Part shown: piece by piece, positions 36,038-45,244 of the stretch | Layout of the letters: every line of letters starts with the position of its first letter | Numbering within the stretch: the first letter of the stretch is position 1 | Notes under the pieces: model-generated | The model's input: only the letters and a program-made list of their open reading frames with translations | Database searches by the model: none | What the model was told of the DNA's origin: nothing | Made by a program: the position numbers and the translations under genes | Assembly: GCF_017916255.1 (NCBI RefSeq) | Contig: NZ_CP072827.1 | Coordinates: forward strand, 2,108,001-2,172,000 | Source of the DNA: Streptomyces mobaraensis NBRC 13819 = DSM 40847 | GTDB lineage: Bacteria; Actinomycetota; Actinomycetes; Streptomycetales; Streptomycetaceae | Reading direction: 5' to 3' | DNA: 64,000 bases

Positions 36038-36446
36038 GGCGGGGCGCGGCGATACGGGGTGGTGGTGCGGCGGGGGCGCCCACCCTGCGCGTACCCGGCG
36101 CGCGTCCCGTACGCCGTGCGCATCCCCGCACCGCGCGCCCTTTGAGGCTTCCGAAACTCACTGTTGCCGGTGTGCATCCTGGTGCTATCGTCAACGGCGC
36201 TGCGCAGCAAGGGACTTCCACTCATAAAGAAGGAAGTCTTCCGCTTTTTCCGACCGTTACCCGATCTGCACGCCACGTACGGCACGCACACGGTCCCGCC
36301 GCTCCGGCGGCCGGTGACCCTGAACCCGGTCCGGCCCTTCCATCCCCCCACCCACGCACCGGACGCGCCGCCGGCTCCAGGTCGGTCTCCTTCGCCCTGC
36401 CCGACCGGCAGGGGTCAGACGTTCACGGATCAGGAGAGCACCCGTC
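36038..36446 (+). other. promoter region of the secreted-protein gene
   Basis: 409 bp without a gene. A candidate promoter is TTGCCG (36164-36169), 16-bp spacer, TATCGT (36186-36191). Downstream, GACTTCC (36213-36219) and GGAAGTC (36232-36238) make a hairpin in the leader. The leader is long (about 240 nt) and ends in a ribosome binding site AGGAGA just before 36447. Confidence 0.45.
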
Positions 36447-36941
36447 ATGCGACTGTCCATGAAAACCGCCGTCATCGCCTCCACCGCCCTGCTCGGCCTG
36501 GGCGCCGCCGCTCCCGCCATCGCGGCCCAGGAGTGCGCCGTCAAGCAGTCCGCCACGGCGCAGTACGACTGCGGCCAGTTCGGCGTGCTGAACATCAGCC
36601 TGGAGGGGTCCGCCGAGAACGGCGTCGGCTCCCTCTACCTCAGCAACGACCAGCACCTCTTCCCGGTGGACATCCCGGCCGACTCCACCTCCACGTCGCT
36701 CACCCTGCAGCGCCCCGACGGCAGCACGGTGACCTTCTCCGGCACCTCGAACCCGGCCATCCCGGCCAACACCAAGGTGACCGTCGGCCCGCTGAAGGCC
36801 CAGGTCAAGGCGGGCGACAAGCTCGACTCGTACATCCCGGCGGCGGGCAGCCCCGACGTCTCGGCGAGACTGTCCATCCTGGGTGTCAACAACACCTGCA
36901 AGGCGGTCACCAAGCAGACGCCCGGCCCGTTCAGCTTCTGA
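36447..36941 (+). CDS. small secreted protein of unknown function
   Basis: 164 residues with a clear signal peptide: MRLSMKTAVIASTALLGLG, then cleavage after APAIAA near residue 27. The mature part is Ser/Thr/Asn-rich and beta-like, with Cys residues near 30, 42 and 151. It looks like the Streptomyces secreted, Greek-key-like proteins of unknown function. A terminator follows at 36970-37007. Not part of an obvious operon. Long structured leader suggests regulated expression. Confidence 0.75.
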   Translation: MRLSMKTAVIASTALLGLGAAAPAIAAQECAVKQSATAQYDCGQFGVLNISLEGSAENGVGSLYLSNDQHLFPVDIPADSTSTSLTLQRPDGSTVTFSGTSNPAIPANTKVTVGPLKAQVKAGDKLDSYIPAAGSPDVSARLSILGVNNTCKAVTKQTPGPFSF

Positions 36942-36969
36942 GCCCACCGGGCGGCGCGGCCGTCAACCG

Positions 36970-37007
36970 CGCGGGGTGCGGGGCATCGTACGGCCCCGCA
37001 CCCCGCG
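36970..37007 (+). terminator. 15-bp terminator hairpin
   Basis: CGCGGGGTGCGGGGC (36970-36984) with its perfect complement at 36993-37007, 8-nt loop. Confidence 0.78.
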
Positions 37008-37232
37008 TCCGCCCTCTCCCGAGGCCGTACGGAGTACGCGCGTCCGGCCCGGGAGGGGGCGTCCGGCTTTTCCGCCGCATCGCGGCAGGGCGCCCGCACC
37101 TCCCCGCGCCCCCGTGACGCGACCCTCGCACGGTGGTGCCGTCGCGGGCTCGGCTACCGTTCTCCACAATAAAAGTGGAAAGCGGAAAAACGCCCGCGAC
37201 AGTGCGAAGGCCGACAAGAGGGAGACGCGCGC

Positions 37233-38027
37233 ATGCCGCAGTTCGACGCCTCGACCATCATCAACCTCCGCGACCTCGGCGGCATCGCGCTCGTGGGCAA
37301 CTCCGCCGTCCGGCCCGGCCTGCTGCTGCGGTCCGGCCAGCTCGACCGGCACGACCCGGCCGCGGACCCGGCCGTCGCCGCGCTCGGCATCCGCACGGTG
37401 GTCGACCTCCGCAGCGAGAACGAGCGCCGCGAGCACCCGGACCGGCTGCCGCGCGGTGCCCGGCTGATCGTCGCCGACGTCCTCGCCGAGGGGACGCTCC
37501 CGGGCGGCGCCGCGATGCCCGCGCGCATCGAGTCGGTGCTCGGCAGCCCGGCCGCCGCGGACGAACGCCTCGGGGGCGGCAAGGCGGAGAAGCTGATGTG
37601 CGAGTCGTACCGCGCGTTCGTCACCTCCGAGGCCGCCTGCCGCGCCTACGGCCGGCTGTTCACCACCCTCGCCGAACCGGACTGCGGGCCGCTGCTGTTC
37701 CACTGCACGGCGGGCAAGGACCGCACCGGCTGGGCCGCGACGGTCCTCCTGCTGCTGCTCGGCGCCTCCCGGGAGACCGCGGAGGAGGAGTACCTGGCGG
37801 TCGCCCCCGCGGTGCGGGCCGCCTTCGCCCCGATCACGGACCGCTTCGCCGAGGCCGGCGGCGACCCCGAGATCGCCTCCGCCGTCTTCGGCGTCCGCCC
37901 GGCGTACCTGGCGGCGGCGCTGGAGGAGGTACGGCGGCTGTACGGGACGGTCGAGGGCTACGTACGGATCGGCCTGGGCGTCCCGGACGCGGCCGTGAAC
38001 CGGATCCGCGCACGGTACGTGGCGTAG
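37233..38027 (+). CDS. tyrosine/lipid phosphatase (MptpB-like)
   Basis: 264 residues. The N-terminal INLRDLGG motif and the active-site loop HCTAGKDRTGWAA (C158, R164; the CX5R signature with the Lys and Asp of the MptpB/Tyr_phosphatase3 group) identify it. Family members remove phosphate from phosphotyrosine, phosphoserine/threonine and sometimes phosphoinositides. There is no signal peptide. The last codons (VA, stop TAG) lie within the first unit of a 22-bp tandem repeat. Ribosome binding site GAGGGAG-like, 8 bp upstream. Confidence 0.9.
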   Translation: MPQFDASTIINLRDLGGIALVGNSAVRPGLLLRSGQLDRHDPAADPAVAALGIRTVVDLRSENERREHPDRLPRGARLIVADVLAEGTLPGGAAMPARIESVLGSPAAADERLGGGKAEKLMCESYRAFVTSEAACRAYGRLFTTLAEPDCGPLLFHCTAGKDRTGWAATVLLLLLGASRETAEEEYLAVAPAVRAAFAPITDRFAEAGGDPEIASAVFGVRPAYLAAALEEVRRLYGTVEGYVRIGLGVPDAAVNRIRARYVA

Positions 38028-38098
38028 GCGCGGGGTGCTTGCGGCGTAGGCGCGGGGTGCTTGCGGCGTAGGCGCGGGGTGCTTGCGGCGTAGGCGCG
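38022..38098. repeat. 22-bp tandem repeat overlapping the phosphatase stop codon
   Basis: Unit GCGTAGGCGCGGGGTGCTTG plus CG, in three exact copies (38022-38043, 38044-38065, 38066-38087) and a partial fourth. The first copy contains the stop codon at 38025-38027, so each later copy repeats that stop. Confidence 0.9.
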
Positions 38099-38457
38099 GC
38101 ACCGCGCGGGGCACGGGGCGGACGGACCCTCGGGGCGGGCGGACGCGCGCGAGGCGGAGAGCCACGCGCGGCGCATGGACGTGAAGGCGCGCGTGTGTCG
38201 GGACCTGGCGCCCCCGCCCGGGCACTCCGCGCGCAGGGCGCCGCGTGCGACGGGCGGGCGCGCCGCCACGCGGGGCGTACGAGTGTGTGGGCGCGCGCCT
38301 CTTGAGACCTGGTGGCCCCGGGGCGCTCACGCCCCGAAAGCGCCGCCCCGCGCAGGCGCGCGCGTCGCCGCCGAGGGTGTTCGGGCCCGTCGCGGGGCGC
38401 CGACGCTCCTCCCCCGGCCGGGTGGCGCACCCGTGCGCCGTCGCTCGGCGGGGTGAG
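38099..38457. other. intergenic region upstream of the large membrane-anchored protein
   Basis: About 360 bp after the repeats. Very GC-rich with several short open frames on both strands, none with a ribosome binding site or family resemblance. No promoter could be assigned with confidence. Confidence 0.4.
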
Positions 38458-40479
38458 GTGACCATCCCACCATTCACTCGTTCTACCGACGTGGAGCAGC
38501 AAGCGACAGCCCCCCGGCCCCCCGCCGGTCACCCCAGCGCCCCCGACCCCCTCAGTCCCCTCGACATCGAGCAGGCCGAGGCGGCGATCGTCGAGCACTA
38601 CCCCCGTCTGGTGCGGCTGGGCTACCTCGTACTCCCCGCCGGTCTCGGCCGCAACCGGAGGGTGCTCACGGCGCACGCGCTGGTGCAGCGGTCCCTGCCG
38701 CGCAACCGGGTGAGCCTCGTCGAGTGCGCCCCGGACGCCGTCCCGGGCCCGCGCGGACCGGAGGAGCGGCGGAACGACGACCCCGGTTACGCCTACGTCC
38801 GGCTGCGAGTCGTGCGCGGCGCGCTGGCGGCGGGCCGGCCGCGCGGCCGGCTGTGGCCGCCGCGGCCCGGGCTGCTGCCGCCACCGCTGCCGCAGGTGTG
38901 GGGCCTGCGCCTGTTCCCCCGCTCGGGAGGCGCCGACGAACTGGCCCTGGACCAGGCGCTCGGCCGCCTCTCGCCGCCCGCCCGGGCCGCGTTCGTGCTG
39001 CGCGCCCTGGAGCTGCCGTCCGACCGGGAGGTCCGGGCGCTGCTGGCGGCGGCCGGGGTGGCCGAGCCGGGCGCGGCCCTCGCCGAGGCGGCGGCGGTCC
39101 GGGTGCCGGCGGGGTCCCGCGACGGTTCGCTGCTGGAGTCGGCGGAGTTCGACGCCTGCTCGCTCCAGGCCCGTCCCACCGACCTGATGCGCCGCCGCCA
39201 GCACCTGCGCGCCGCGGCGGCGGCCCTCGCGGCGGCCGTCGTCTGCGGCGGGCTGCTCGCCGTACCGGGCGGCGGCTGGGGGCCCGACGGCGCCGCGGCC
39301 CCGGCGTACGCCCGGAACGCCGCCGCCGAACAGGCCCTGGACCCGGGGCGGTTGACGCGCGCCCCCGCCGACGCCTGGCGCCGCGCCGACCGCCCGGGCT
39401 TCGCCTCCTGGCCCGCCCGCGGCGACCGTACGGACGACGAGGCGCTGCTCCGCCGGGCGCTGTCCGTCTGGGCCCGCCCGGGGAGCACGGTCCAGGTGAC
39501 CGCCACCCCCGGCACCCCGGCCGGTCCCGCACCCGGCCCGCCGCAGCTGCTGTACGCGGGCGCGGTGGACTCGGCGGTGGTCGTCCTGCTCTACGACGGC
39601 CTGCGCGTCGTCCGGTACGCCGAGCCGAGGAACGGCGACGCCACGGCCGCCGCCCTGGACTTCGCGCGGACGGACGCGGCGGACGAGGACGCGGCGACGG
39701 CCGTCGTCCTCGGCCGCACCGACGGCAACGTCCGCTACCTGACGGCCCCTTGGGTCTCCTCGGCGGCCGTCCGCGACCTCCTCGACCCGGCCGGGGCCGC
39801 CCAGCCGCTGCACCGGGGCGCGGACGGGGTGACGGACCCGACGGCCGGTCCTGCGGCGGCGGGCGACTGCCGGTCCTGGCCGGTGCTCCAGCTGGGCGGC
39901 CGGCTGGCGACGGACCTCGGGGAGCTCGTCCCCGCGCGGCTCACGAGCGGGGCGCCCGCTTCCGGCGCCGCGGGGCCGGACCGGACGGCGGCCGGGGCCG
40001 CCGAGCGCGCCGTCTGGGCGCACACCGCCTGCCTGCTGCCGAGCCTGCGCTCGCAGGGCGTACGGTCCGTCAACGCCTGGGAGTTCGCCCGGCAGCCGCT
40101 GCCCGGCGGGGCCGGTGTCGCGGAGTGGCTGTGCACCCGCGCGGAGACCTGGCGCGGGGCGGGCGGGCGCGCGGTCGCCGGGTTCCTGACGCCCGGCGGC
40201 CGGCCCGGCGCCCAGGCGGCCGTCGTCGCCCGCGCCGAGGACACCCCGGCCTGCGGCGCCCGCCAACCGCACGTCCTGGCGGGCGCGTTGTGGAAGTCGC
40301 CCGGCGGGAACCGGTACGCGCTGGCGGCGGGCAGCCCGGACGTCGTCTCGATCACCGCGACGGGCGGGGTGCGCGGCACCGGGGCCGGTCCGCTGCTCGC
40401 CCTCCCGGCCGGGCAGGGCGCGGTCGCCCGGCTGGCCGGGCGGACGCGGGACGGGAAGCGGGTGGCCGCGTTGAAGTGA
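38458..40479 (+). CDS. large single-pass membrane protein, sigma-factor-like N-terminus
   Basis: 673 residues from GTG 38458 (GTG 38491 is an alternative). Residues 35-220 look like a degenerate sigma-70 region 2/4 layout: AEAAIVEHYPRLVRLGYLVLP, LTAHALVQRSLP and LGRLSPPARAAFVLRALELPSDREVRALLAAAGV (landmarks PPARAAFVLRALE). A single membrane helix follows near residues 240-262, then a large extracytoplasmic part rich in Ala, Pro and Gly. The design recalls ECF-type regulators fused to a sensor segment, but DNA-binding ability is doubtful. Known as a conserved Streptomyces protein; function unknown. Confidence 0.72.
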   Translation: MTIPPFTRSTDVEQQATAPRPPAGHPSAPDPLSPLDIEQAEAAIVEHYPRLVRLGYLVLPAGLGRNRRVLTAHALVQRSLPRNRVSLVECAPDAVPGPRGPEERRNDDPGYAYVRLRVVRGALAAGRPRGRLWPPRPGLLPPPLPQVWGLRLFPRSGGADELALDQALGRLSPPARAAFVLRALELPSDREVRALLAAAGVAEPGAALAEAAAVRVPAGSRDGSLLESAEFDACSLQARPTDLMRRRQHLRAAAAALAAAVVCGGLLAVPGGGWGPDGAAAPAYARNAAAEQALDPGRLTRAPADAWRRADRPGFASWPARGDRTDDEALLRRALSVWARPGSTVQVTATPGTPAGPAPGPPQLLYAGAVDSAVVVLLYDGLRVVRYAEPRNGDATAAALDFARTDAADEDAATAVVLGRTDGNVRYLTAPWVSSAAVRDLLDPAGAAQPLHRGADGVTDPTAGPAAAGDCRSWPVLQLGGRLATDLGELVPARLTSGAPASGAAGPDRTAAGAAERAVWAHTACLLPSLRSQGVRSVNAWEFARQPLPGGAGVAEWLCTRAETWRGAGGRAVAGFLTPGGRPGAQAAVVARAEDTPACGARQPHVLAGALWKSPGGNRYALAAGSPDVVSITATGGVRGTGAGPLLALPAGQGAVARLAGRTRDGKRVAALK

Positions 40480-40504
40480 GGCCGGTTCCCCGACCGGCAC
40501 CGCT

Positions 40505-41164
40505 TCAGAGGGCGGCCAGTGCCGTCGCCGCCTCGGTGAACGGGCCGTCCGCCGGCTCCTCGGCCACGATCCGCCGCAGGACGGCCGCCATCCCGTCGTC
40601 GTGCGCCGCGCCCACCGCCGTCAGCGCCACGAACGAGTGCACGAGCTGCGACTCCAGTTCCGCGCGCGGGATCCGGCGGCCGTCCGGCCACCAGCGGGCC
40701 GCCGTCTCCGCGACCGAGATCCACGACCGCAGGACCACCTCCAGGCGGGGGCCCGGCGTCTCGACGCCCAGGTGCGCCAGCAGTTGGCCGTACGCCGCGT
40801 CACGCACCTCGTCGATCAGGTCCGGGTGCGCGCGGAGCAGCGTGAAACGGCCGGCGCCATGCGCCTCGACGAAGTCGAGGAACCGGCCGGCGACGGCCAG
40901 CAGCCCCTCGCCCGGCGGGAGTTGCTCTGACGCCGTGAGGAGCTCGGTGAGGTCGTCCGCCGCGCGGCGCAGGGTCGCCTCGTAGAGGCTCCGCTTGCCC
41001 GCGAAGTAGTGGTAGACGAGGGGGCGGGAGATGCCGGCCGCCGCGGCGATGTCGTCGAGGGAGACATCCTCGGGGGGCCGTTCGCTGAACAGGTCGAGGG
41101 CTACGGTGATCAGTTGCCGGCGGCGCTGTTCCACGTCCATTCTGCGGGGCGGCCGGGGGTTCAT
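40505..41164 (-). CDS. TetR-family transcriptional regulator
   Basis: 219 residues. Helix-turn-helix at residues 14-60: RRRQLITVALDLFSERPPEDVSLDDIAAAAGISRPLVYHYFAGKRSLYEA, cited as landmarks AAAGISRPLVYHYF. The C-terminal ligand domain is helical with a Trp-rich patch (WISVAETAARWWPDG). The target is unknown; no divergent gene stands next to it, since repeat copy C and the amylase gene 3' end are upstream. It converges on the 38458 gene with a 25-bp gap. Confidence 0.88.
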   Translation of the reverse strand: MNPRPPRRMDVEQRRRQLITVALDLFSERPPEDVSLDDIAAAAGISRPLVYHYFAGKRSLYEATLRRAADDLTELLTASEQLPPGEGLLAVAGRFLDFVEAHGAGRFTLLRAHPDLIDEVRDAAYGQLLAHLGVETPGPRLEVVLRSWISVAETAARWWPDGRRIPRAELESQLVHSFVALTAVGAAHDDGMAAVLRRIVAEEPADGPFTEAATALAAL

Positions 41165-41203
41165 GGGGGCATCCTAAGCGGTCGGTTGGGGGTGGGGGGT
41201 GGG

Positions 41204-41315
41204 TGCCCCGGTCCCGCCCCTTCGCCGTTTCCTGGGGCTGCGCCCCAGACCCCGCTTGTCGCGGCTTCGCCGCTCGTCCTCAAACGCCGGACGGGCTGAA
41301 CAGCCAGCCCATCCA
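41204..41315. repeat. nested palindromic intergenic element, copy C (left half)
   Basis: Contains the left outer arm (GCCCCTTCGCCGTTTCCTGG) and the left inner arm (CCTCAAACGCCGGACGGGC) but only a decayed right side (AGCCAGCCCATCC). It lies between the TetR gene start and the amylase gene end. Confidence 0.75.
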
Positions 41316-41326
41316 GGGCACCCCAC

Positions 41327-42688
41327 TCACCGCCGCGCCCCCACGTGCAACACCAGCGCCGTATCCGCCGCCACGGACGCCGTAAACCGTCCGTCCCGCC
41401 CCACGTGCACCCGCCGTCCGCTCAGGACATCACGGTAATCACCGGCCGGCAGCGCCGTGGCGAAGGTACGGGCGACGGCACCGCGACCACGGTTGATGAC
41501 CACAAACCCCTTCGCACCCCGCCCGAAAGCGACCGCGTCCGCCCCGTCGTCCCACCACCGCACCACACCAGCCCCCCGCACCGCCGCCCGGAACCCGACC
41601 ATCCCCGCCGTCTCCCGCCGCCGGTGCTCGTACGTCCACCCGTCCCCCGGCGCCCCCGCGTCGCGGTCGGTGAAGGCGTATCCGGAGTGGACGTCGGGCG
41701 AGCCGTACGGCCAGGCCAGCATGGCGACGTTGGCCAGCGCGTACGCGGGGCCCGTGGTGCGGTTGAGGGTGCTGCCGTCGCGTTCCGTGTCCCAGTTGTC
41801 GACGAAGACGGACGCCTTGCCGCCGGGCACCCAGCCGCGTGCCTCGCCGAAGGTCCGCAGTTCGGCCAAGTGCCCCTGGCCGGGCGTCATGACGCGCTTG
41901 AGCTCGCGGGCGTAGCGGAACTCCTGGACGTCGCCCGTGCCGAGGTACTCCTCCGGCCGGACGGCCTCCCCGGCGCCGTAGATGGTCTCCTGCTTCCAGT
42001 AGACGTCCGGTGTGCGCAGCCGCGCCTTGACGGCCGCGAGGTCGGCGGCCGGGATGTGCTTGGCGGCGTCGATCCGGAAGCCGTCCGCGCCGAGCGCGAG
42101 CAGGTCGTCGAGGTGGCGGGCGAGCCGGTCGCGGACCGTCTCGCTGCCGGTGTCCAGGTCGGCGAGGCCGACGAGTTCGCAGTTCTGGACGTCGTCCCGG
42201 CTGGTGTAGTCGGAGATGGGCCGACGGCAGCGGTGGAAGTCGCGGTCCCCGTACGTACCGGGGTAGTCGTACTTGGTGTACGCCGTGCCGCCGGTACCCG
42301 TACCGGAGCCGGCGGACATGTGGTTGAGCACCGCGTCCACGACGACCTTCACCCCGGCCCGGTGGCAGGCGGACGCCATGTGCGCGAAGGAGGCCCGGTC
42401 GCCGAGCCGGCCGGCGATGCGGTAGCCGACGGGCTGGTACGAGGTCCACCACTGCGGGCCCCGGATGTGCTCCTGGGGCGGTGAGACCTGGACGTAGCCG
42501 TACCCGGCGGGACCGAGGGCGGCGCCGCACTCGCGGGCCACGTCGTCGTACCGCCACTGGAACAGGACGGCGGTGACGTCCCGTCCGCCCGGCGCGGCGG
42601 CCCGCGCCTCGGGCGCGGGGACCACGGCCCCGGCCAGCAGGGCGAGGGCGGCGGCCAGGGCGCGCCGGAGGGCGGTGGTGCGCGGCAT
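41327..42688 (-). CDS. secreted alpha-amylase (GH13)
   Basis: 453 residues from ATG 42688, with a signal peptide ([27 protein letters not shown], residues 4-30 as landmarks). GH13 active-site blocks are complete: [17 protein letters not shown] with the nucleophile Asp, the acid Glu in YWKQE, and [10 protein letters not shown] with the third Asp. The position usually His in FVDNHD is Trp here. There is no starch-binding domain, so this is the short form. It breaks external starch to maltodextrins that the divergent malEFG genes import. The operators at 42749 and 42871 lie in its promoter region. Confidence 0.93.
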   Translation of the reverse strand: MPRTTALRRALAAALALLAGAVVPAPEARAAAPGGRDVTAVLFQWRYDDVARECGAALGPAGYGYVQVSPPQEHIRGPQWWTSYQPVGYRIAGRLGDRASFAHMASACHRAGVKVVVDAVLNHMSAGSGTGTGGTAYTKYDYPGTYGDRDFHRCRRPISDYTSRDDVQNCELVGLADLDTGSETVRDRLARHLDDLLALGADGFRIDAAKHIPAADLAAVKARLRTPDVYWKQETIYGAGEAVRPEEYLGTGDVQEFRYARELKRVMTPGQGHLAELRTFGEARGWVPGGKASVFVDNWDTERDGSTLNRTTGPAYALANVAMLAWPYGSPDVHSGYAFTDRDAGAPGDGWTYEHRRRETAGMVGFRAAVRGAGVVRWWDDGADAVAFGRGAKGFVVINRGRGAVARTFATALPAGDYRDVLSGRRVHVGRDGRFTASVAADTALVLHVGARR

Positions 42689-42748
42689 GACGGCTCCCGG
42701 GGTGGCGGGTGGCGGATGGCTGAACGCGCGCGAGGGCTGCGAGGCGGC

Positions 42749-42763
42749 TGCAAGCGCGTTGCA
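42749..42763. promoter_or_regulatory. MalR-type operator near the amylase promoter
   Basis: TGCAA-n5-TTGCA, a perfect dyad (42749-42753 and 42759-42763), flanked by CTGCAAG and TTGCAAG words. LacI-type MalR of Streptomyces is known to bind TTGCAA/CTTGCAG repeats at amylase and maltose promoters. Confidence 0.6.
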
Positions 42764-42870
42764 AGAAGGCGGCAACCCGGCCGCGCCCCGAGACCGTACG
42801 AGCCCCACCCGCCCCGGTCAACCCCTCAGGACACGGTCCGGTGACGGCGCGGAAATCCCCGCTTTCCCTC

Positions 42871-42909
42871 CTTGCAAGGTCTTTCGCAAGAGATTGCAGC
42901 CTGTTAGCT
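42871..42909 (+). promoter_or_regulatory. malE promoter with triple TTGCAA-like repeats
   Basis: TTGCAAG (42872-42878), TCGCAAG (42884-42890) and TTGCAG (42894-42899) form three direct repeats. TTAGCT at 42904-42909 could be the -10 element, with the middle repeat at the -35 position. Binding here by MalR would block malEFG. Confidence 0.6.
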
Positions 42910-42966
42910 TCCTCCTCAGCTCGGGCCGCCCGCTCCAGGATCGGCCCTCGTGAAGAGGAGAACCGG

Positions 42967-44271
42967 ATGCGAAGAGGCATATCGGTCGCCGCCGTCGTCG
43001 GTGTGCTGGCCCTGACCGCGACCGCCTGTGGTGGCGACGGCGGTGGCGGGGGGAGCGACGGGTCCAAGGCGGCCAAGGATCCGGGCAGTGTGAGCGGGAC
43101 GGTCACCTGGTGGGACACGTCGGACGCGACCAACGAGGCGCCCGCGTTCAAGAAGCTGGTGAAGGACTTCGAGGCCAAGTACCCGAAGATCAAGGTCGAT
43201 TACGTCAACGTGCCGTTCGACCAGGCGCAGCAGAAGTTCAAGACGGCCGCGTCCACCGGCAAGGGCGCCCCGGACGTGCTCCGTTCGGACGTCGGCTGGA
43301 CGCCGGGATTCGCGCAGCTCGGCTACCTCAAGGACCTCACCGGCACCCCGGCGCTGGACAAGACGGACGACTTCCTCGAAGGGCCGCTGAAGAACGCGGC
43401 GTACGAGGGCAAGACGTACGGCGTCCCGCAGGTCACCGACACCCTCGGGCTGCTCTACAACAAGGACCTCTTCAAGAAGGCGGGCGTGGACAAGCCGCCG
43501 GCCACCTGGCAGGAGGTCAAGGACGCGGCCAAGAAGGTCAAGGAGAAGGCGGGCGCGGACGGCATCGGTCTCAGCCCGGACAGCTACTACTCGCTGCCGT
43601 TCCTCTACGGCGAGAAGAGCGACATGGTCGACGCGGCGGCCAAGAAGATCACCATCTCCGACGCGGCGTCCCGCAAGGGCATCGAGACCGCCGTCGACCT
43701 GGTGAAGTCCGGCGCGGCGCCCAAGCCGGCGGGCACCGACGGGTACAACGCGCTGAAGACGGACTTCAAGAACGGCAAGCTGGCGATGCTGATCGACGGT
43801 CCCTGGGCGACCAAGGAGCTGTTCGGCGGCGAGGCGTTCAAGAACAAGGACAACCTGGGCATCGCGGCGGTGCCGGCGGGGTCGACCGGGGTGGCGGGGG
43901 CTCCGGTGGGCGGACACAACCTGGTGGTCTACGCCGGTTCGGGGAACTTCGACGCGTCGTACCTCTTCACGCGGTTCATGACGGACGCCGAGCACCAGAC
44001 GGAGATCTCGAAGTCCATCGGGCTGCTGCCGACGCGCAAGTCGGCCTACACGCCGGAGGTGCTGGCCGACCCGGTCCGCAAGTCCTTCCACGAGGCGCTG
44101 GCCACGGCGCACCCGCGCCCGCCGATCCCGCAGGGCGGCGACCTGTTCACCGTCTGGCTCCAGCACTACACCCGGATCCTGACGCTCAAGGAGGAGCCGC
44201 AGGCGGGTCTGGACGCCACGGCCAAGGAGTGGAAGTCCGCCCTCCTCAAGGACTACGCGGTCCAGGAGTAA
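42967..44271 (+). CDS. malE: maltose/maltodextrin ABC transporter substrate-binding lipoprotein
   Basis: 434 residues from ATG 42967, with AGAGGAGAA at 42953-42961. Signal peptide with lipobox LTATAC, lipidated C21, then a Gly/Ser linker. The periplasmic-binding-protein type-1 sugar fold is shown by VTWWDTSD, the APDVLRSDVGWTPGFAQLGYL segment, TYGVPQVTDTLGLLYNKDLFKKAG and GKLAMLIDGPWA. It delivers maltodextrins to MalF-MalG. The ATPase is missing nearby; in Streptomyces a shared MsiK usually energises such transporters. First gene of a malEFG operon, divergent from amylase. Confidence 0.94.
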   Translation: MRRGISVAAVVGVLALTATACGGDGGGGGSDGSKAAKDPGSVSGTVTWWDTSDATNEAPAFKKLVKDFEAKYPKIKVDYVNVPFDQAQQKFKTAASTGKGAPDVLRSDVGWTPGFAQLGYLKDLTGTPALDKTDDFLEGPLKNAAYEGKTYGVPQVTDTLGLLYNKDLFKKAGVDKPPATWQEVKDAAKKVKEKAGADGIGLSPDSYYSLPFLYGEKSDMVDAAAKKITISDAASRKGIETAVDLVKSGAAPKPAGTDGYNALKTDFKNGKLAMLIDGPWATKELFGGEAFKNKDNLGIAAVPAGSTGVAGAPVGGHNLVVYAGSGNFDASYLFTRFMTDAEHQTEISKSIGLLPTRKSAYTPEVLADPVRKSFHEALATAHPRPPIPQGGDLFTVWLQHYTRILTLKEEPQAGLDATAKEWKSALLKDYAVQE

Positions 44272-44275
44272 TGCC

Positions 44276-45244
44276 GTGACCGCTGCCGTGACCACGACCG
44301 CGCGCCCCCGCCTGGTGACACGCGCCCGCCGGTCCTTCGACACCCACTGGTACGCCTGGGCGATGGTGCTGCCGGTGGTCGTCGTCCTCGCCGTCCTCGT
44401 CGGATACCCGCTGGGCCGAGGCATCTACCTGTCGCTCACCGACGCCAACGAGGCCAACGTGGGCCGGACGATCGGCGTCAACCACATCCCGTCGACGTAC
44501 GAGTTCGTCGGGCTGGACAACTACTGGAAGGTGCTCTCCGGCCAGGAGGGCCACTTCTACGGCCGGCTCGGCTGGACCGTCGTCTGGACGGCCGCCTGCG
44601 TCTTCCTGCACTACGCGATCGGCCTCGGGCTGGCCCTGCTGCTCAACCGCAGGATGCGCTTCCGGGCGCTGTACCGGGTGCTGCTGATCCTGCCGTGGGC
44701 GGTGCCGGCGTTCGTCGCCACCTTCTCGTGGCGGCTGATGTTCAACGAGAAGTACGGCGTGCTCAACGCGATGCTGGAGAAGCTGGGCGTGGGCGCGGTG
44801 GACTGGCTCGGCGACAGCACGCTGCAGAAGATGTCGGCCGTCGCGGTCAACGTGTGGCTGGGCGTGCCGTTCATGATGGTCGCGATCCTCGGCGGGCTGC
44901 AGTCCATCCCGGCCGAGCTGCACGAGGCGGCCGAGATGGACGGCGCCTCGCCCTGGCAGCGGTTCCGGCACGTGACCCTGCCCGGGCTGCGGCCGGTGAG
45001 CGGGACGGTGATCCTGCTGGGCACCATCTGGACGTTCAACATGTTCCAGGTCATCTACCTGCTGATCGGGCAGGGCGCGAGCTCCGAGAGCGAGATCCTC
45101 GTGACGTACTCCTACCGGCTGGCCTTCCAGGGCATCCGGGACTACGCGGGCTCGGCGACGTACGGGATCCTCATCCTCTCGCTGCTGCTGGTGTTCGCCG
45201 TGTTCTACCGCAGGCTGCTGGCCCGGCAGGAGGAGGCGCGATGA
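44276..45244 (+). CDS. malF: maltose ABC transporter permease
   Basis: 322 residues from GTG 44276, 4 bp after malE. Six to seven membrane helices, and the permease EAA loop AAEMDGASPWQRFRHVTLPGL near residue 225 that contacts the ATPase. Extra N-terminal residues and a large second loop (YWKVLSGQEGHF) are typical of MalF. The TGA stop overlaps the ATG of malG (ATGA at 45241-45244). Confidence 0.94.
   Translation: MTAAVTTTARPRLVTRARRSFDTHWYAWAMVLPVVVVLAVLVGYPLGRGIYLSLTDANEANVGRTIGVNHIPSTYEFVGLDNYWKVLSGQEGHFYGRLGWTVVWTAACVFLHYAIGLGLALLLNRRMRFRALYRVLLILPWAVPAFVATFSWRLMFNEKYGVLNAMLEKLGVGAVDWLGDSTLQKMSAVAVNVWLGVPFMMVAILGGLQSIPAELHEAAEMDGASPWQRFRHVTLPGLRPVSGTVILLGTIWTFNMFQVIYLLIGQGASSESEILVTYSYRLAFQGIRDYAGSATYGILILSLLLVFAVFYRRLLARQEEAR

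Noticed and set aside
36447..36941. Lantibiotic or other bacteriocin precursor
   Set aside because: Has a normal Sec signal peptide, is too long and lacks modification genes nearby.
38099..38457. Small genes in the region after the 22-bp repeats
   Set aside because: Open frames lack ribosome binding sites and show no third-position pattern.
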